Below are positions 1-10,700 of a stretch of DNA of 64,000 nucleotides, piece after piece. The notes below the pieces were generated by a model, which ran no database searches, had not been told where the DNA came from, and saw nothing but the letters and a program-made list of their open reading frames with translations. The stretch is from Erinaceus europaeus. Its lineage: Eukaryota; Chordata; Mammalia; Eulipotyphla; Erinaceidae. Where the stretch lies: positions 74,841,843 to 74,905,842 of the forward strand of contig NC_080162.1 in NCBI RefSeq assembly GCF_950295315.1, read 5' to 3'. Every line of letters starts with the position of its first letter. Position 1 is the stretch's first letter. Made by a program: the position numbers and the translations under genes.

Positions 1-41
1 TGCACAGTAAAGTGTGCTCTCAACCTAGTGCGCCTGGCCCC
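1..41 (-). mobile_element. Type B SINE head, cut by window edge
   Basis: TGTGCTCTCAACCTAGTGCG then CCTGGCCCC is the head of a type B SINE on the minus strand. Confidence 0.7.
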
Positions 42-138
42 TACAGTGATATTTTATGATAAAGTACCTCAAAGCATTTGAAATTCCTTCTCATTTGTTT
101 ATGGAAAGCAGATAGAAAGGGAGCTCAGGTGACTTGCC

Positions 139-142
<4 letters not shown>

Positions 143-175
<33 letters not shown>
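143..175. repeat. (AC)n microsatellite
   Basis: About 16 uninterrupted AC units. Confidence 0.97.
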
Positions 176-177
<2 letters not shown>

Positions 178-282
178 AGCACAGACAGGACTAGAATTCT
201 GAACTTATATTTTAATTGGAGTTATTTTTGACTATAGGTAACAGAAAATGTAACTATAGTGGCTACACAAAAATGCATTATT

Positions 283-600
283 GGGGGTGGGGAGGTAGTT
301 TAGGGATAGAGTTTCCCTAATTACATTTATGAGGCCCTGGGTTTGATGCTTGGCACCACATGGGAGGCAACAACACAAAGGGTGAAACACTACAGTGGGA
401 CAGTACTTGCATTCTCTTCTCTCTCTCTCCCTCTCTCCCTCTCTCTCCCTCTCTCTCCCTCTCTCTCCCTCCTTCCCTCTCCCTTTCGTAAAACAATCAA
501 GATAAAAAAATCGTACTAGGGAAGCTGCTTAGTGGTAGAATCCATGTGTGGATCCTAAATCCAATCCTTGGCACCACATTTAAATAAACACACACAGTAT
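283..600 (+). mobile_element. Two diverged tRNA-derived SINE pieces with CT-rich tract
   Basis: 283-510 carries an A-box-like GGTAGTTTAGGGATAG, GGGTTTGATGC and CACCACATGGGAGGC, with a (CT)-rich stretch at 412-486. 521-600 repeats the same head (GCTTAGTGGTAGAATCC, CCTTGGCACCACA). Confidence 0.65.
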
Positions 601-680
601 ATATAATTATTCAAAGTGTAAGTTTGGAATTGCTTATTTTGATCATCAGTGATTAGCAATGTTAGGGGTAATGTCTGTTC

Positions 681-947
681 TTTTTTTTAATATTTATTTA
701 TTCCTTTTTGTTGCCCTTGTTTTATTATTGTAGTTATTACTGATGTTGTTGTTGTTAGGATAGAGAGAAATGGAGAGAGGAGGGGAAGACAGAAGGGAGG
801 AAAGACAGACACCTGCAGACCTGCTTCACTGCCTGTGAAGCGACTCCCCTGCAGGTGGGGAGCTGGGGGCTGGAACCGGGATCCTTACGCTTGTCCTTGC
901 GCTTTGTGCCACCTGCGCTTAACCTGCTGCGCTACCACCCAGCTCCC
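681..947 (-). mobile_element. Type A SINE
   Basis: Typical A copy: ATATTTATTTATTCC tail, AGAGAGAAATGGAGAGAGGA, CTGCAGACCTGCTTCAC, B box as GGAACCGGGATCC, head at CACCCAGCTCCC. Flanked by ATGTCTGTTCTTTT. Confidence 0.92.
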
Positions 948-1165
948 TATGTCTGTTCTTTTGATCATCCTTTCATGTAAGCACAATGAATGCTATAACT
1001 TTGACCATTATTGTCTACTTTGAATGCAGGAAGAAGAAGAATAAACAGAAAAGACAGGGACACGGACAGTAACTGTATCAGGAAAGTAAGAGCTTGTCTA
1101 CAAATCTCTTATTAGATTTGTAGACACATTTTTGCATAGAAAAACACAGGGAAAAAACTTTTTTT

Positions 1166-1447
1166 TTTAGAATGATTTTTTTCATTTATTCATTTTAATT
1201 TTTTGTATTGTTGTAGTTATTATTGTTGTTATTGATGTCATCATTGTTGGATAGGACAGAGAGAAAAGGAGAGAGGAGGGGAAGACAAAAAGGGGGAGAG
1301 AAAGATAGACACCTGCAGACCTGCTACACCACTTGTGAAGCGACTCCCCTGCAGGTGGGGAGCTGGGGGCTCAAACCAGGATCCTTACACCTGTCCTTGC
1401 GCTTTGCGCCACGTGTGCTTAACCCTCTGTGCTATCGCCCGACTCCC
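1166..1447 (-). mobile_element. Type A SINE
   Basis: Same order as the copy at 681; head at CGCCCGACTCCC. Confidence 0.92.
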
Positions 1448-1516
1448 AAAATAACTTTTCTAACAACCCAAAACTTCATTTTTATTAGCCAGAAATTTCC
1501 TGTTACTATTCTAGTC

Positions 1517-1945
1517 TTGAAGTTTCTATCCAGATTCTGAGTAGATAGCTCAGTGGGTAGGTTGCATGTCTTGCCATACACATACCTAGCCTTGAATCCT
1601 GGTGCCACGTGGGAGTCTCACAGCATGGATGAAACTCTGGTATCTCTTTTTCTTTTTTCATTTTTTTAAAATTATCTTTATTTATTTATTTAGATAGAGG
1701 CAACCAGAAATCAAGAGGGGAGGGATGATGGAGAGACAGAGAGACACCTGCAGCCCTGCTTTACCACTTGTGAAGCTTTCCTCTTGCAGGTGGGGACTGG
1801 GGGCTTGAACCCAGGTCCTTGCACACTGTAACATGTGCACTCAGCCAGGTGCACCACCACCCGGCCCACACCTCCTGGGGTGGGGGCGGAGTTGGCCTGG
1901 GAGCAGTAAGATTACATATGCAAGAAGTCTTAGCTCGTAAGGGGT
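1517..1945 (+). repeat. Copy 1 of a local duplicated segment, split by a SINE
   Basis: It starts TTGAAGTTTCTATCCAGATT, followed by a tRNA-like TAGCTCAGTGGGTAGG, and resumes after the SINE with GGGAGCAGTAAGATTACATA. The same text occurs at 2610-2815 without the SINE. Confidence 0.75.
1650..1866 (-). mobile_element. Type B SINE inside the duplicated segment
   Basis: AAATTATCTTTATTTATTTA, AACCAGAAATCAAGAGG, GGTGGGGACTGGGGGC, head CACCCGGCCC. Confidence 0.9.
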
Positions 1946-2422
1946 GAGTTTGGGCGAAGGAGTTGACTTCCATTGTAGTATGCTTTCTATTGATTTGGTA
2001 ATGTTCAATAAAATAGGTATAATCAATAGCTTAAATCATGTTAATGTCAGTTTTCTTTCTTTTTTAATTTTTATTTTGTTGGTGGGAGTATTAATGATTT
2101 ACAGTAAATAACAGTTGTTGGTACATATATAGCATTTCTCAGTTGTTGTGTCTTTTTTTCATTAGGAGTATAGTTCATATTGTATAATGTGATACAGTGT
2201 GTATAGGACCTTAACACCACCCAGATTTTGAGTAGTTCTTTGTGTCTAAGATGAGATACTCTCTTTTTTTTTTTAATGAAAACACAGATTAATCTTTGAA
2301 AATGAGTCAGGAAGGAACTCCAATATCATTAAATTCACATCTCATGGACTCAAGCAAGTCTGTAATATGAGTGATCCACTAACAATTTATTGAGTTAAAC
2401 TGAGTAATGAAAGAAAATAATG

Positions 2423-2575
2423 GGGGGGCTGGACTTACTTGCTAGAGAGCATGCCTTAGTGTGCATGTAGTCCTCAGTTTGAGTCCTGCTGCTACATAGG
2501 AGTGCTCATGGATGGTGGAGTGGTGGTCTATTGCTTTTCCTCTCTTTTTCGCTCAAAAAATAAATAGGAAAGAGT
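2423..2575 (+). mobile_element. Diverged tRNA-derived SINE
   Basis: GCTAGAGAGCATGCC, CAGTTTGAGTCCTGCTGC (B-box-like), TCATGGATGGTGG, and an AAATAAATAGG tail. Confidence 0.6.
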
Positions 2576-2609
2576 GAACGTTTTAGAATGAGCTTAATAA
2601 AGAATTTTG

Positions 2610-2815
2610 TTGAAGTTTCTATCCAGATTCTGAGTAGATAGCTCAGTGGGTAGGGTGCATGTCTTGCCATACACATACCTAATCTTGAATCCTGGTGCAC
2701 ATGGGAGTCTCACAACATGGAATGAAACTCTGTTGTCTCTTTTTCTATTTAAATGGGGGTGGGGGGGGGTTGACCTGGGAGCAGTAAAATTGCACATGTA
2801 GGAAGTCTTAGTGAA
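2610..2815 (+). repeat. Copy 2 of the local duplicated segment
   Basis: Homologous to 1517-1945 minus its SINE, about 90 percent by eye. Whether it is a duplication or two copies of an old SINE is open. Confidence 0.7.
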
Positions 2816-2937
2816 TCTACTTGGAAATAGTGTGATTTTTCTATGCAAATCGAGAGCTCATCTACATCAATAGGTTCTCTCATTTGTAGTACCAGGGTGT
2901 TGTGGATGCATGATCCCACTACTTGGGTGCTATTTTT

Positions 2938-3200
2938 AATTTAATTTTTTTATATATTTATTTTCCCTTTTGTTGTTACAGTTATTATTGTTGTTGTTAG
3001 TGATGTCATTGTTGGATAGGACAGAGAGAAATGGAGAGAGGAGGGGAAGACGGGGAGAGAAAGACATCTGCAGACCTGCTTCACAACCGGTGAAGCAACG
3101 CCCCTGCAGGTGGGGAGCCGGGGGCTTGAACTGGGATCCTTAAGCTGGTCCTTGTTGCGCCACGTGCTCTTTAACCCATTGAGCTACCGCCCAACTCTCT
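2938..3200 (-). mobile_element. Type A SINE
   Basis: Standard A order; head at CGCCCAACTC. Confidence 0.9.
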
Positions 3201-3504
3201 AATTTTTTTATTTTGAATAGAGTCAGATAAGATAGAGATAGAGAAGAAGGGAGAAATGCCACAGAAATGGTCTATCATCTGTAGAGCTTTCCCCTCCACT
3301 GTGGTGCCCCACAAGTTCCAGTCAGGGCTTGAATTGGCATTCTTGTATGGTAAGGTGTATGTCCTACTGGGTGACCTAGCTCCTGGCCCCTAGTATATGT
3401 GTCTAATCAGCTGTGGTTGTGGTGTGGGGGCTTGAACCTGGGACTTCTGGAGCTTCAGGCATGAGAGTCCTTTGCATAACCATTATGCTATCTACCCTCT
3501 GCCT
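3201..3504 (-). mobile_element. Type B then type C SINE remnants
   Basis: 3201-3388 has an eroded B body ending CTCCTGGCCCC. 3389-3504 is type C: GAACCTGGGACTTCTGGAGC, CATAACCATTATGCTATCTA. Confidence 0.75.
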
Positions 3505-3870
3505 CAAGAATATCATCTTAAAGAATTTGTCCTTAGGGAAGAATTATAGAAATGCAAAGAAATATATAAGGATATTCTAGTAGTATCTGCATAGTGAAAA
3601 TATTGGGGAAAATCCTAAAAATAGGAAATCAGGAAATTATGGTACAGCTATCATTTGATGGTATACCTATATTTATTGACATGGGAAGTGCTTAAAGTAC
3701 ATGAAGTAGATTAAAAGTACCAAAGAAAAACTCTGGAATATTGACATCATAGAATTTTTTCTTCTTCTTTTTTGATCCTCTCCAGGAATTCACTGCTCCA
3801 GACCAACTTTTCCAGATAGAAGTATGGTTAGAGGGAAATAAGGGAAGAAGAGAAAAAAAGACACTATAGG

Positions 3871-4290
3871 GTCAAGCCCCCGGCTCTCCTTGCAGCTGCA
3901 GAGGGGTTGCTTCACAAGTGATGAAGCAGGTCTACAGGTGTCTTTCTCTCTCCCTCTCTGTCTTCTCCTCTTTCAATAGCTCTCTGTCCTATCCAATTAA
4001 AAAAGGGGGGGAAATGCCTCTAGGAGCAGTGGATTCCTAGTGCTAGGGCACCAAGCCCCAGTGATAATCCTAGAGGGGGAAAAAAAAAGACACTATGGGA
4101 CTGGATAGTAGTGTACCTGGTTAAGTGCACATGTTGCCATGCTTAAGGACACAGGTTCAAGCTCCTAGTCCCCACCTGCAGGGGAAAAGCTGTGAGCAGT
4201 GCTGCACATGCCTCTCTTTCCTTCTCTGTCTCCCTTCCTCTCAGTTTCTCTTTGTCGTATATTAAATTAAAGTTAAATATATATAAGAGA
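3871..4290 (+). mobile_element. Composite type A (5'-truncated) then type B SINE in tandem
   Basis: 3871-4077 begins at CAAGCCCCCGGCTC and ends in the extra module (GGAGCAGTGGATTCCTAGTG). 4091-4290 is a type B copy (GGTTCAAGCTCCTAGTCCCC). AAAGACACTAT occurs before each and AGAAGACACTT after the second, so both used the same target. Confidence 0.82.
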
Positions 4291-4561
4291 AGAAGACACT
4301 TCTACTGCACTGAAGCTAGCACATTGCACGACATTGTAGGTGCTCATTCAAATTTGCCTTATTCTAATCTTGAGTATTGTTAGGTTACTAAAAAGGGGGG
4401 AAATTTAGCCAATTTCAGTTTGATTTGAAAAGAATGGAATATTACTCTAAGAATGGTAATTTTCAGAATTGTAAATGTGGTAGTAAAAGCAAAGTACATT
4501 GCAGGGAATCAGTATCTTACATTATTATGCAACCAAGTTTCTGAGTCATTTCTTTCTTTAG

Positions 4562-4738
4562 AAGGTGGCCTGCTGAGAAAAGTGACACAAATACTGGAAA
4601 ATACCTGTCCTTCTGTGCCAAGGTTGAGTGCAATGTCACAAGTTAAAACCTCTTATTCCTATGATGCTCCCACGGACTTCATCAACTTTACATCTTTGGA
4701 TGATGAGGAAGATACTCAAAACATAGATTCTTGGTTTG
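4562..4738 (+). CDS. TPX2: TPX2 first coding exon (residues 1-35)
   Basis: The acceptor TTTCTTTAG ends at 4561 and the ATG is at 4633, leaving about 71 nt of 5' UTR in this exon. The start has G at -3 and matches the family N-terminus. An upstream in-frame ATG at 4453 lies in the intron. The peptide carries Y8-S-Y-D-A-P and F16/F19/W34, the residues known to contact Aurora-A. The donor is G|GTAAGTG at 4739, phase 1. Confidence 0.95.
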
Positions 4739-7700
4739 GTAAGTGTTTGTTTTCTCTGGTTACTTTAGTAGTGATTTGTTTTATATTAAAAACATTTCAG
4801 AAGTATTGGTTAAAGGAGGTGCAGGAAAATCCTTAAAATACAATTTTCTTTTCATTTTTTTTATTATTATTTTACCAGAGTACTGCTCAGCTCTGGCTTC
4901 AGCGGTGTTCAGGACCTGAGACCATGAAACCTCATTATGCCATCTCTCCACCCCAAATACAATTTTCTGTCTCTCTTTTTTTCTTTATTGGGGATTAATG
5001 GTTTATAGTCAACAGTAAAATACAGTACTTTTTATTATTATTTTTTTATTTTCCCTTTTGTTGCCCTTGTTTTTCATTGTTGTTGTAGTTATTATTGTTG
5101 TTGATGTCATCGTTGTTGGATAGGAAAGAGAGAAATGGAGAGAGGAGGGGAAGACAGAGAGGGGGAGAGAAAGATAGACACCTGCAGACCTGCTTCACTG
5201 CTTGTGAAGCGACTCCCCTACAGGTGGGGAGCTGGGGGCTCGAACTGGGATCCTTCCACCGGTCCTTGCGCTTTGCACCATGTGCGCTTAACCCGCTGTG
5301 CTACCGCTCGACTCCCAATACAGTACTTTGTACATGTGTAACATTTCTCAGTTTTCCACATAACAATCAGCACTCCACTTAGGTCCTCTTCTGCCATCAT
5401 GTTCAAGGACCTGAACACCTTCTCCCCCTACCCCAGAGTCCTTTACTTTGGTACAGTACACCAAATCAAGCCCAAGTTCTGCTTTGTGTTTTCCCTTCTG
5501 TTCTTATTTTTCTATTTTTTAAAAATATTTTATTTATTTATTATTGAATAAAAGCAGATAAATTGAGAGGGGAGGGAGGGAGAGAAACAGAGACACCTGC
5601 ACCCCTGCTTCACCACTTGTGAAGCTTTCCCCCCTGCAGATGGGGGCCAGGGGCTTGAACCCAGATCCTTGTGCACTGTAATGTGTACATCTAACAAGGT
5701 GTGCCACCACCCAGCCCGTTCTTTTTTTTTTTAACTTCTGTTTATGAGTGAGATCATTCCATATTCATCCTCCTCTTTCTACCATATCTCATCTCACTAC
5801 ACATGATTCCTTTAAGCTCTTTCCAAGATGAAGTTAAGAAGGTGAAATCACTGGCTGGGATAGATAGCATAATGGTTATGCAAAGAGACTCGTGCCTGAG
5901 GCACCAAAGCCCCAGGTTCAATCCCCCACACCACCATAAACCAAAGCTGAGCAGTGCTCTGGTTTAAAAAGAAAAAAAAAGCAAATTCATAATTTTTTTA
6001 AAAATATTTATTTATTCTTTTTTGTTGCCTTTGTTGTTTTATTGTTGTAGTTATTATGGTTGTTGTTGTTGTTGGATAGGACAGAGAGAAATGGAGAGAG
6101 GAAGGGAAGACGGGAGAGAAAGATAGACATCTGCAGACCTACTTCACTGCTTGTGAAGCAACTGCCCTGCAGGTGTGGAGCCGGGGGCTTAAATCGGGAT
6201 CTTTACACCAGTCCTTGCGCTTTGTGCCACCAGTGTTTAACCCACTGCACTACTGCCCGACTACCAGAATTCATAATTTTTTTAAAAGATATTTATTCCC
6301 TTTTGTTGTACTTTTTGTTTTATTGTTGTTGTCGTTGTTGTTGGATAGGACAGAGAGAAATGGAGAGAGGAGGGGAGGACAGGGGGGGAGAGAAAGACAC
6401 CTGCAGACCTGCTTTACTGCTTGTGAAGCTGGGGGCTGGAACCAGGATCCTTACGCTGGTCCTTGTGTTTTGCACCACGTGCCCTTAACCTGCTGCACTA
6501 TGCCCAACTCCCGAATTCATAATTTTTAATAGCTGGGTAGTATTCCATTGTAACTTAGCCCGTTGTTGGACACTGAGGTTGCTTCCCATTTTTGGCTATT
6601 ACAAATTGTGCTTCTATAACAAGAGAAAGAGGAGTCTCCTCTACTCACATCTTGATGGGAGGCTCACCTAGGCAGAAAGAGAGGATAATACTGTTATTCT
6701 TCACCTTAGTACTAATATATTACTCTCTAATTTTCTTTCATATAATCGTATATGTCATATACCTGCATCTTTAATTTTTTTTTTTTAATCATAGTTGCCA
6801 TCAGAGTATGTACATACAGATTATTACTGCTGGGGCTTATTGCATTCCTTAGCTTTCTGTCAATAGTCTTGCTTTGTACTGACTTCTGGGCACAACAAAA
6901 CCTTAAAGATAAAATTCCGTATGAGAACCTAGCTGCTTTCATCCTCCTACACTCCTCATTCCCTTCTCACCACCCCAGTTGAGAACTGAGTTAAGATGTC
7001 CTTTGTAAGTCCTACAGATCTTGGTGGCTACAGTGTTTTGAGAGGAACATGGTGTATTTAGTTGGCTGATAAGCCTAGTTCATGCTTGTATGGTCCTAAA
7101 TGCTTATAAACAAAGATAAGGAGCTATTCATGTTGCAGAGTTTATACTTCTCCTTTTCTATGATACATTGTTCAGTGTTGCCAGTGTTTTAGTGATAAGT
7201 TTCATCGTCACTGTCTCTGGTATATAATGTGTATTCATTTCCTTTTGATCTTTAGAGCTGTATTTGTACTTGCCATATGAGTTAAAAGTAGATAAGGCTT
7301 TAGGTTCTATTTTAAGGACGTAGCCCTGATTTATATTGGCTGATTGTTAGATGATGATCTTACTTTTCAGATGAGAAGGCCAATCTGGAGAATAAGTTTC
7401 CTGGGAAGAATGTGACAGGAGTGCTTTTTCAGGACACAACGTCTTCAAGAAATGGAAATCTTCAACAAGGTCTTGTTATGCCTTTAAAATCAGGTAAGAA
7501 AGAACATTTTAGAAAAATGCTTCTTAGCCAAATGATGGAACCTTGTATTAGGAGTCTAGGGAGTCGGGCAGTAGCGCAGCATGTTACACAGGTGGCTAAA
7601 AGCGCGAGGACCAGCATAAGGAGACAGAGACTTGGGAAGATAAATGCTGTATTCCTTGTTTTATTGTCAAAGTAATCTAATTCATGACATGAAGCTAATG

Positions 7701-10700
7701 ATGTGCTATACTTTTTTTTTTTTTAATCTTTCAGAAATTAAGCTAACCTAGAATTTTATTGTCAGATGTTGCATTATTTTATTTTATTTTTTTTTGTATA
7801 AGACAATATAGCCTAACCTGGGTCTAGGTGATAAAACATCAGGAAAAAAGAATGTACAACTTGCCATTCTACAAGAATTGAGTAGTATGTCTGATTTTTT
7901 TTTTTTAAACAGAATTGACATCTAAACTGGAGGTTGCTAAATCTGCAGAATATAGTCTATTTGATTTAATTAAAAGACATATTCTTGAAAATTATTCATT
8001 TTGAAATAACTATTTGTAATTCACTTAAGTGTATTATTATTATTTTCTTAATATTGACAGTTAATTTAAGGCATTTGAAAAATCAGTTATCAGTAAATAG
8101 TTGGGTCAGCCATACCATCTATACTAGAGGTGTCGTACCAGAGAAAATGTCAGTATTTTTCTGTGAACTGAACTTGTTTGTACAGTCTGATATACTAGGC
8201 CAATTCTCAAATAATTCATGAGTATAGACGATATCTGTTGGACTTGACCTGGAAAAGGACCCTGAACTTTTATATCCATCTTTCTTGCACAAGGGAGTAC
8301 AAATATATGACATTTCTTTTTTTTTTTTTAATATTTATTTTCCCTTTTGTTGCCCTTGTTTTATTGTTGTAGTTGTTGTTATTGCTGTTATTGATGTTGT
8401 CATTGTTAGATAGGACAGAGAGAAATGGAGAGAGGAGGGGAAGACAGAGAGAGAGAGAAAGATAGATACCTGCAGACCTGCTTCACCACCTGTGAAGTGA
8501 CTCCCCTGCAGGTGGGGAGCCGGGGGCTCGAACCGGGATCCTGATGCCAATCCATGTGCTTTGTGCCACCTGTGCTTAACCTGCTGTGCTTCTGCCCGAC
8601 TCCCCTATGTGATATGTTTCTTTTGGTGTACTTGGAATACTTGTGGCCTAGGACACTAGTTTGCAAGTGAATTTCATTGAGTATGGAAGATTTTCTGATG
8701 TGATGGTATTTGTGCTCTTTTTGAATAGAAAGGGTGTATAGTGAAGCTCCCCCATGAAAGTGGGGAGCAGGGGCTTAAACTCAGGTCCTTGCACATAGTA
8801 ACTTCCTTTTTTTTCATCTTGGGCTGTTTTTCCTCTTTGTTTTTTTCTTTCTTCTTTTTTTTTAAATAATTTATTTCTTTATTGGGGAATTAATGCTTTA
8901 CATTCAACAGTAAATACAATAGTTTGTATATGCATAACATTCCCCAGATTCCCATTTATCAATACAACCCCCACTATGTCATTCATCATCTTTCATGGAC
9001 CTGTATTCTCCCCCACCCACCCACCCCAGAGTCTTTTACTTTGGTGTAATACTCCAATTTGTTTTTTTCTTTCTTTCTCCCTTCCTTCCTCCCTTCCTTG
9101 GTCCCTCCCTCCCTCCCTCCCTCCCTTCCTTTCTTTCCCGGGCTAGCGTGGGGGCTCTTCCCGGGCACGTACTCTCTAGGTTGGGAAGTACTCGACTAGA
9201 GTCAGCCTGGTCTGCTACTGACTCAGCAACTCGAGGGAGATGACTCATGAACCAAGCTCATGGTGGCAAGGTGATGCAATTCTTTTTTTTTTTTAATTAT
9301 TATTATTATTATTTTTTTCCTCCTCCAGGGTTATTGGTGGGCTCGGTGCCTGCACCATGAATCCACCACTCCTGGAGGCCATTTTTTTCCCCCTTTTGTT
9401 GCCCTTGTAGCTTCACTGTGGTTATTATTATTGCCCTTGTTGACGCAATTCGTTGTTGGATAGGACAGAGAGAAATGGAGAGAGGAGGGGAAGACAGAGA
9501 AGGGGAGAGAAAGATAGACACCTGCAGACCTGCTTCACCGCCTGTGAAGCGACTCCCCTGCAGGTGGGGAGCCGGGGGCTCGAACCGGGATCCTTACGCC
9601 GGTTCCTGCGCTTTGCGCCACATGCGCTTAACCCACTGCGCCACCGCCCGACCCCCTATGCAATTCTTTATTGATCAGAGAGCCAAGGCTTTTAAAGGGC
9701 AGACCCAGAAGTGGCAAGTCTGAAATGGAAATGGCTAGGAAAGGGGCGGAGAAAGGCAGAAGGTGCTGGAAAGGTAGGAATTTCCTTAGCAACTGTTGCC
9801 AGGGTTTTAACTGGTAGGATTAATAATACCCTGTAGGCAGGGAGGGTCTTGAGGGTAGAAAGAAGATAGATCAAAGGAATGGAATGGGTGGGGTTTTTCA
9901 GGCAAAACAATGATTATGTAGATAGGCCATAGTATCAGGAATGCAGGGCGGAGCAGGGGGAGCTGGCTTAATGTTTTAAGGAATTCCAGGCTCCCGGAGG
10001 CAAAAAATGTAGGGTGTTTGTAAGGCTCCTCACAATTTTCCGACCTTCCTTCCTTCCTTCCTTCCTTCCTTCCTTCCTCCTCTCCAGGGTTACTTCTGAA
10101 GCTTGGTGCCTACACCACAAATCTACTGCTCCTGGGGGCTGTTTTTTCCCTTTTGTTTCCCTTGTTTATCATTGTTATGGTTATTGCTGGTGTTGTTGGA
10201 TAGGAAAGAGAGAAATTGAGAGACAAGGGGAAGACAGAGAAAGGGAGAGAAAGACCTGCAGACCTGCTTCACCACCTGCAGTTGGGGAACTGGGGACTTG
10301 AACCAGGAACCTTAGACCGACCGCAGGTCCTTGTGCTTTGTGCCATGTGCACATAACCTGCTGTGCAACCACCCAGCCCCCGGGCTGTTTTTTTTTTTTT
10401 TTTATGAAGCCTTTATGTTCAAATACCATTTTCTTACTCCTATTTCTAGTTCCATTATATTAAATGATACTTTTTAACTTAGTGTTTTAAATTGATTTTT
10501 CAGATTATACTCTTAATAGCTTGATAATATGTTTGTATCAGCAGTATTTCCATTTTGGTTATGTAAAAAATTTCATACCTGGTCATTTAGCAATTTGGTT
10601 TTCTTTTTGTTGTCACAACCCTGGAGCACTTACAAATGAATGATCCTGACATCAAGGTCAAGTGGAGTCTCTGTTATTTAGACTTAATCTGTTAAAATGT

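Larger units (their letters stand above)
1..4561 (+). other. TPX2: TPX2 5' intronic sequence, repeat-filled
   Basis: This stretch precedes the first coding exon and contains no convincing exon. It holds SINEs of several types and a duplicated 240-bp segment, listed separately. Human TPX2 has noncoding 5' exons, but I cannot recognise one here by eye. Confidence 0.6.
4975..6650 (-). mobile_element. Old L1 3' end carved up by five SINE insertions
   Basis: L1 3' UTR blocks appear in order at 4975-5027, 5318-5511, 5719-5852 and 6514-6650, separated by SINEs. The rejoined order matches the L1 copies at 33949 and 36433. The L1 is therefore older than all five SINEs. Confidence 0.85.

Noticed and set aside
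4453..4836. Upstream ATG at 4453 as the TPX2 start
   Set aside because: It lies before the AG acceptor at 4560-4561; family alignment starts at the ATG at 4633.
5095..5382. Recurring short proteins rich in Arg/Gly/Glu, with a shared [16 protein letters not shown] text
   Set aside because: The same text appears wherever a type A SINE lies in minus orientation; it is antisense SINE sequence.
8821..10392. GGGCTGTTTTT at both ends as a target duplication of a 1.5-kb composite
   Set aside because: The right copy is part of a SINE module that reads CTGGGGGCTGTTTTTTCC elsewhere; the match is mostly T's.
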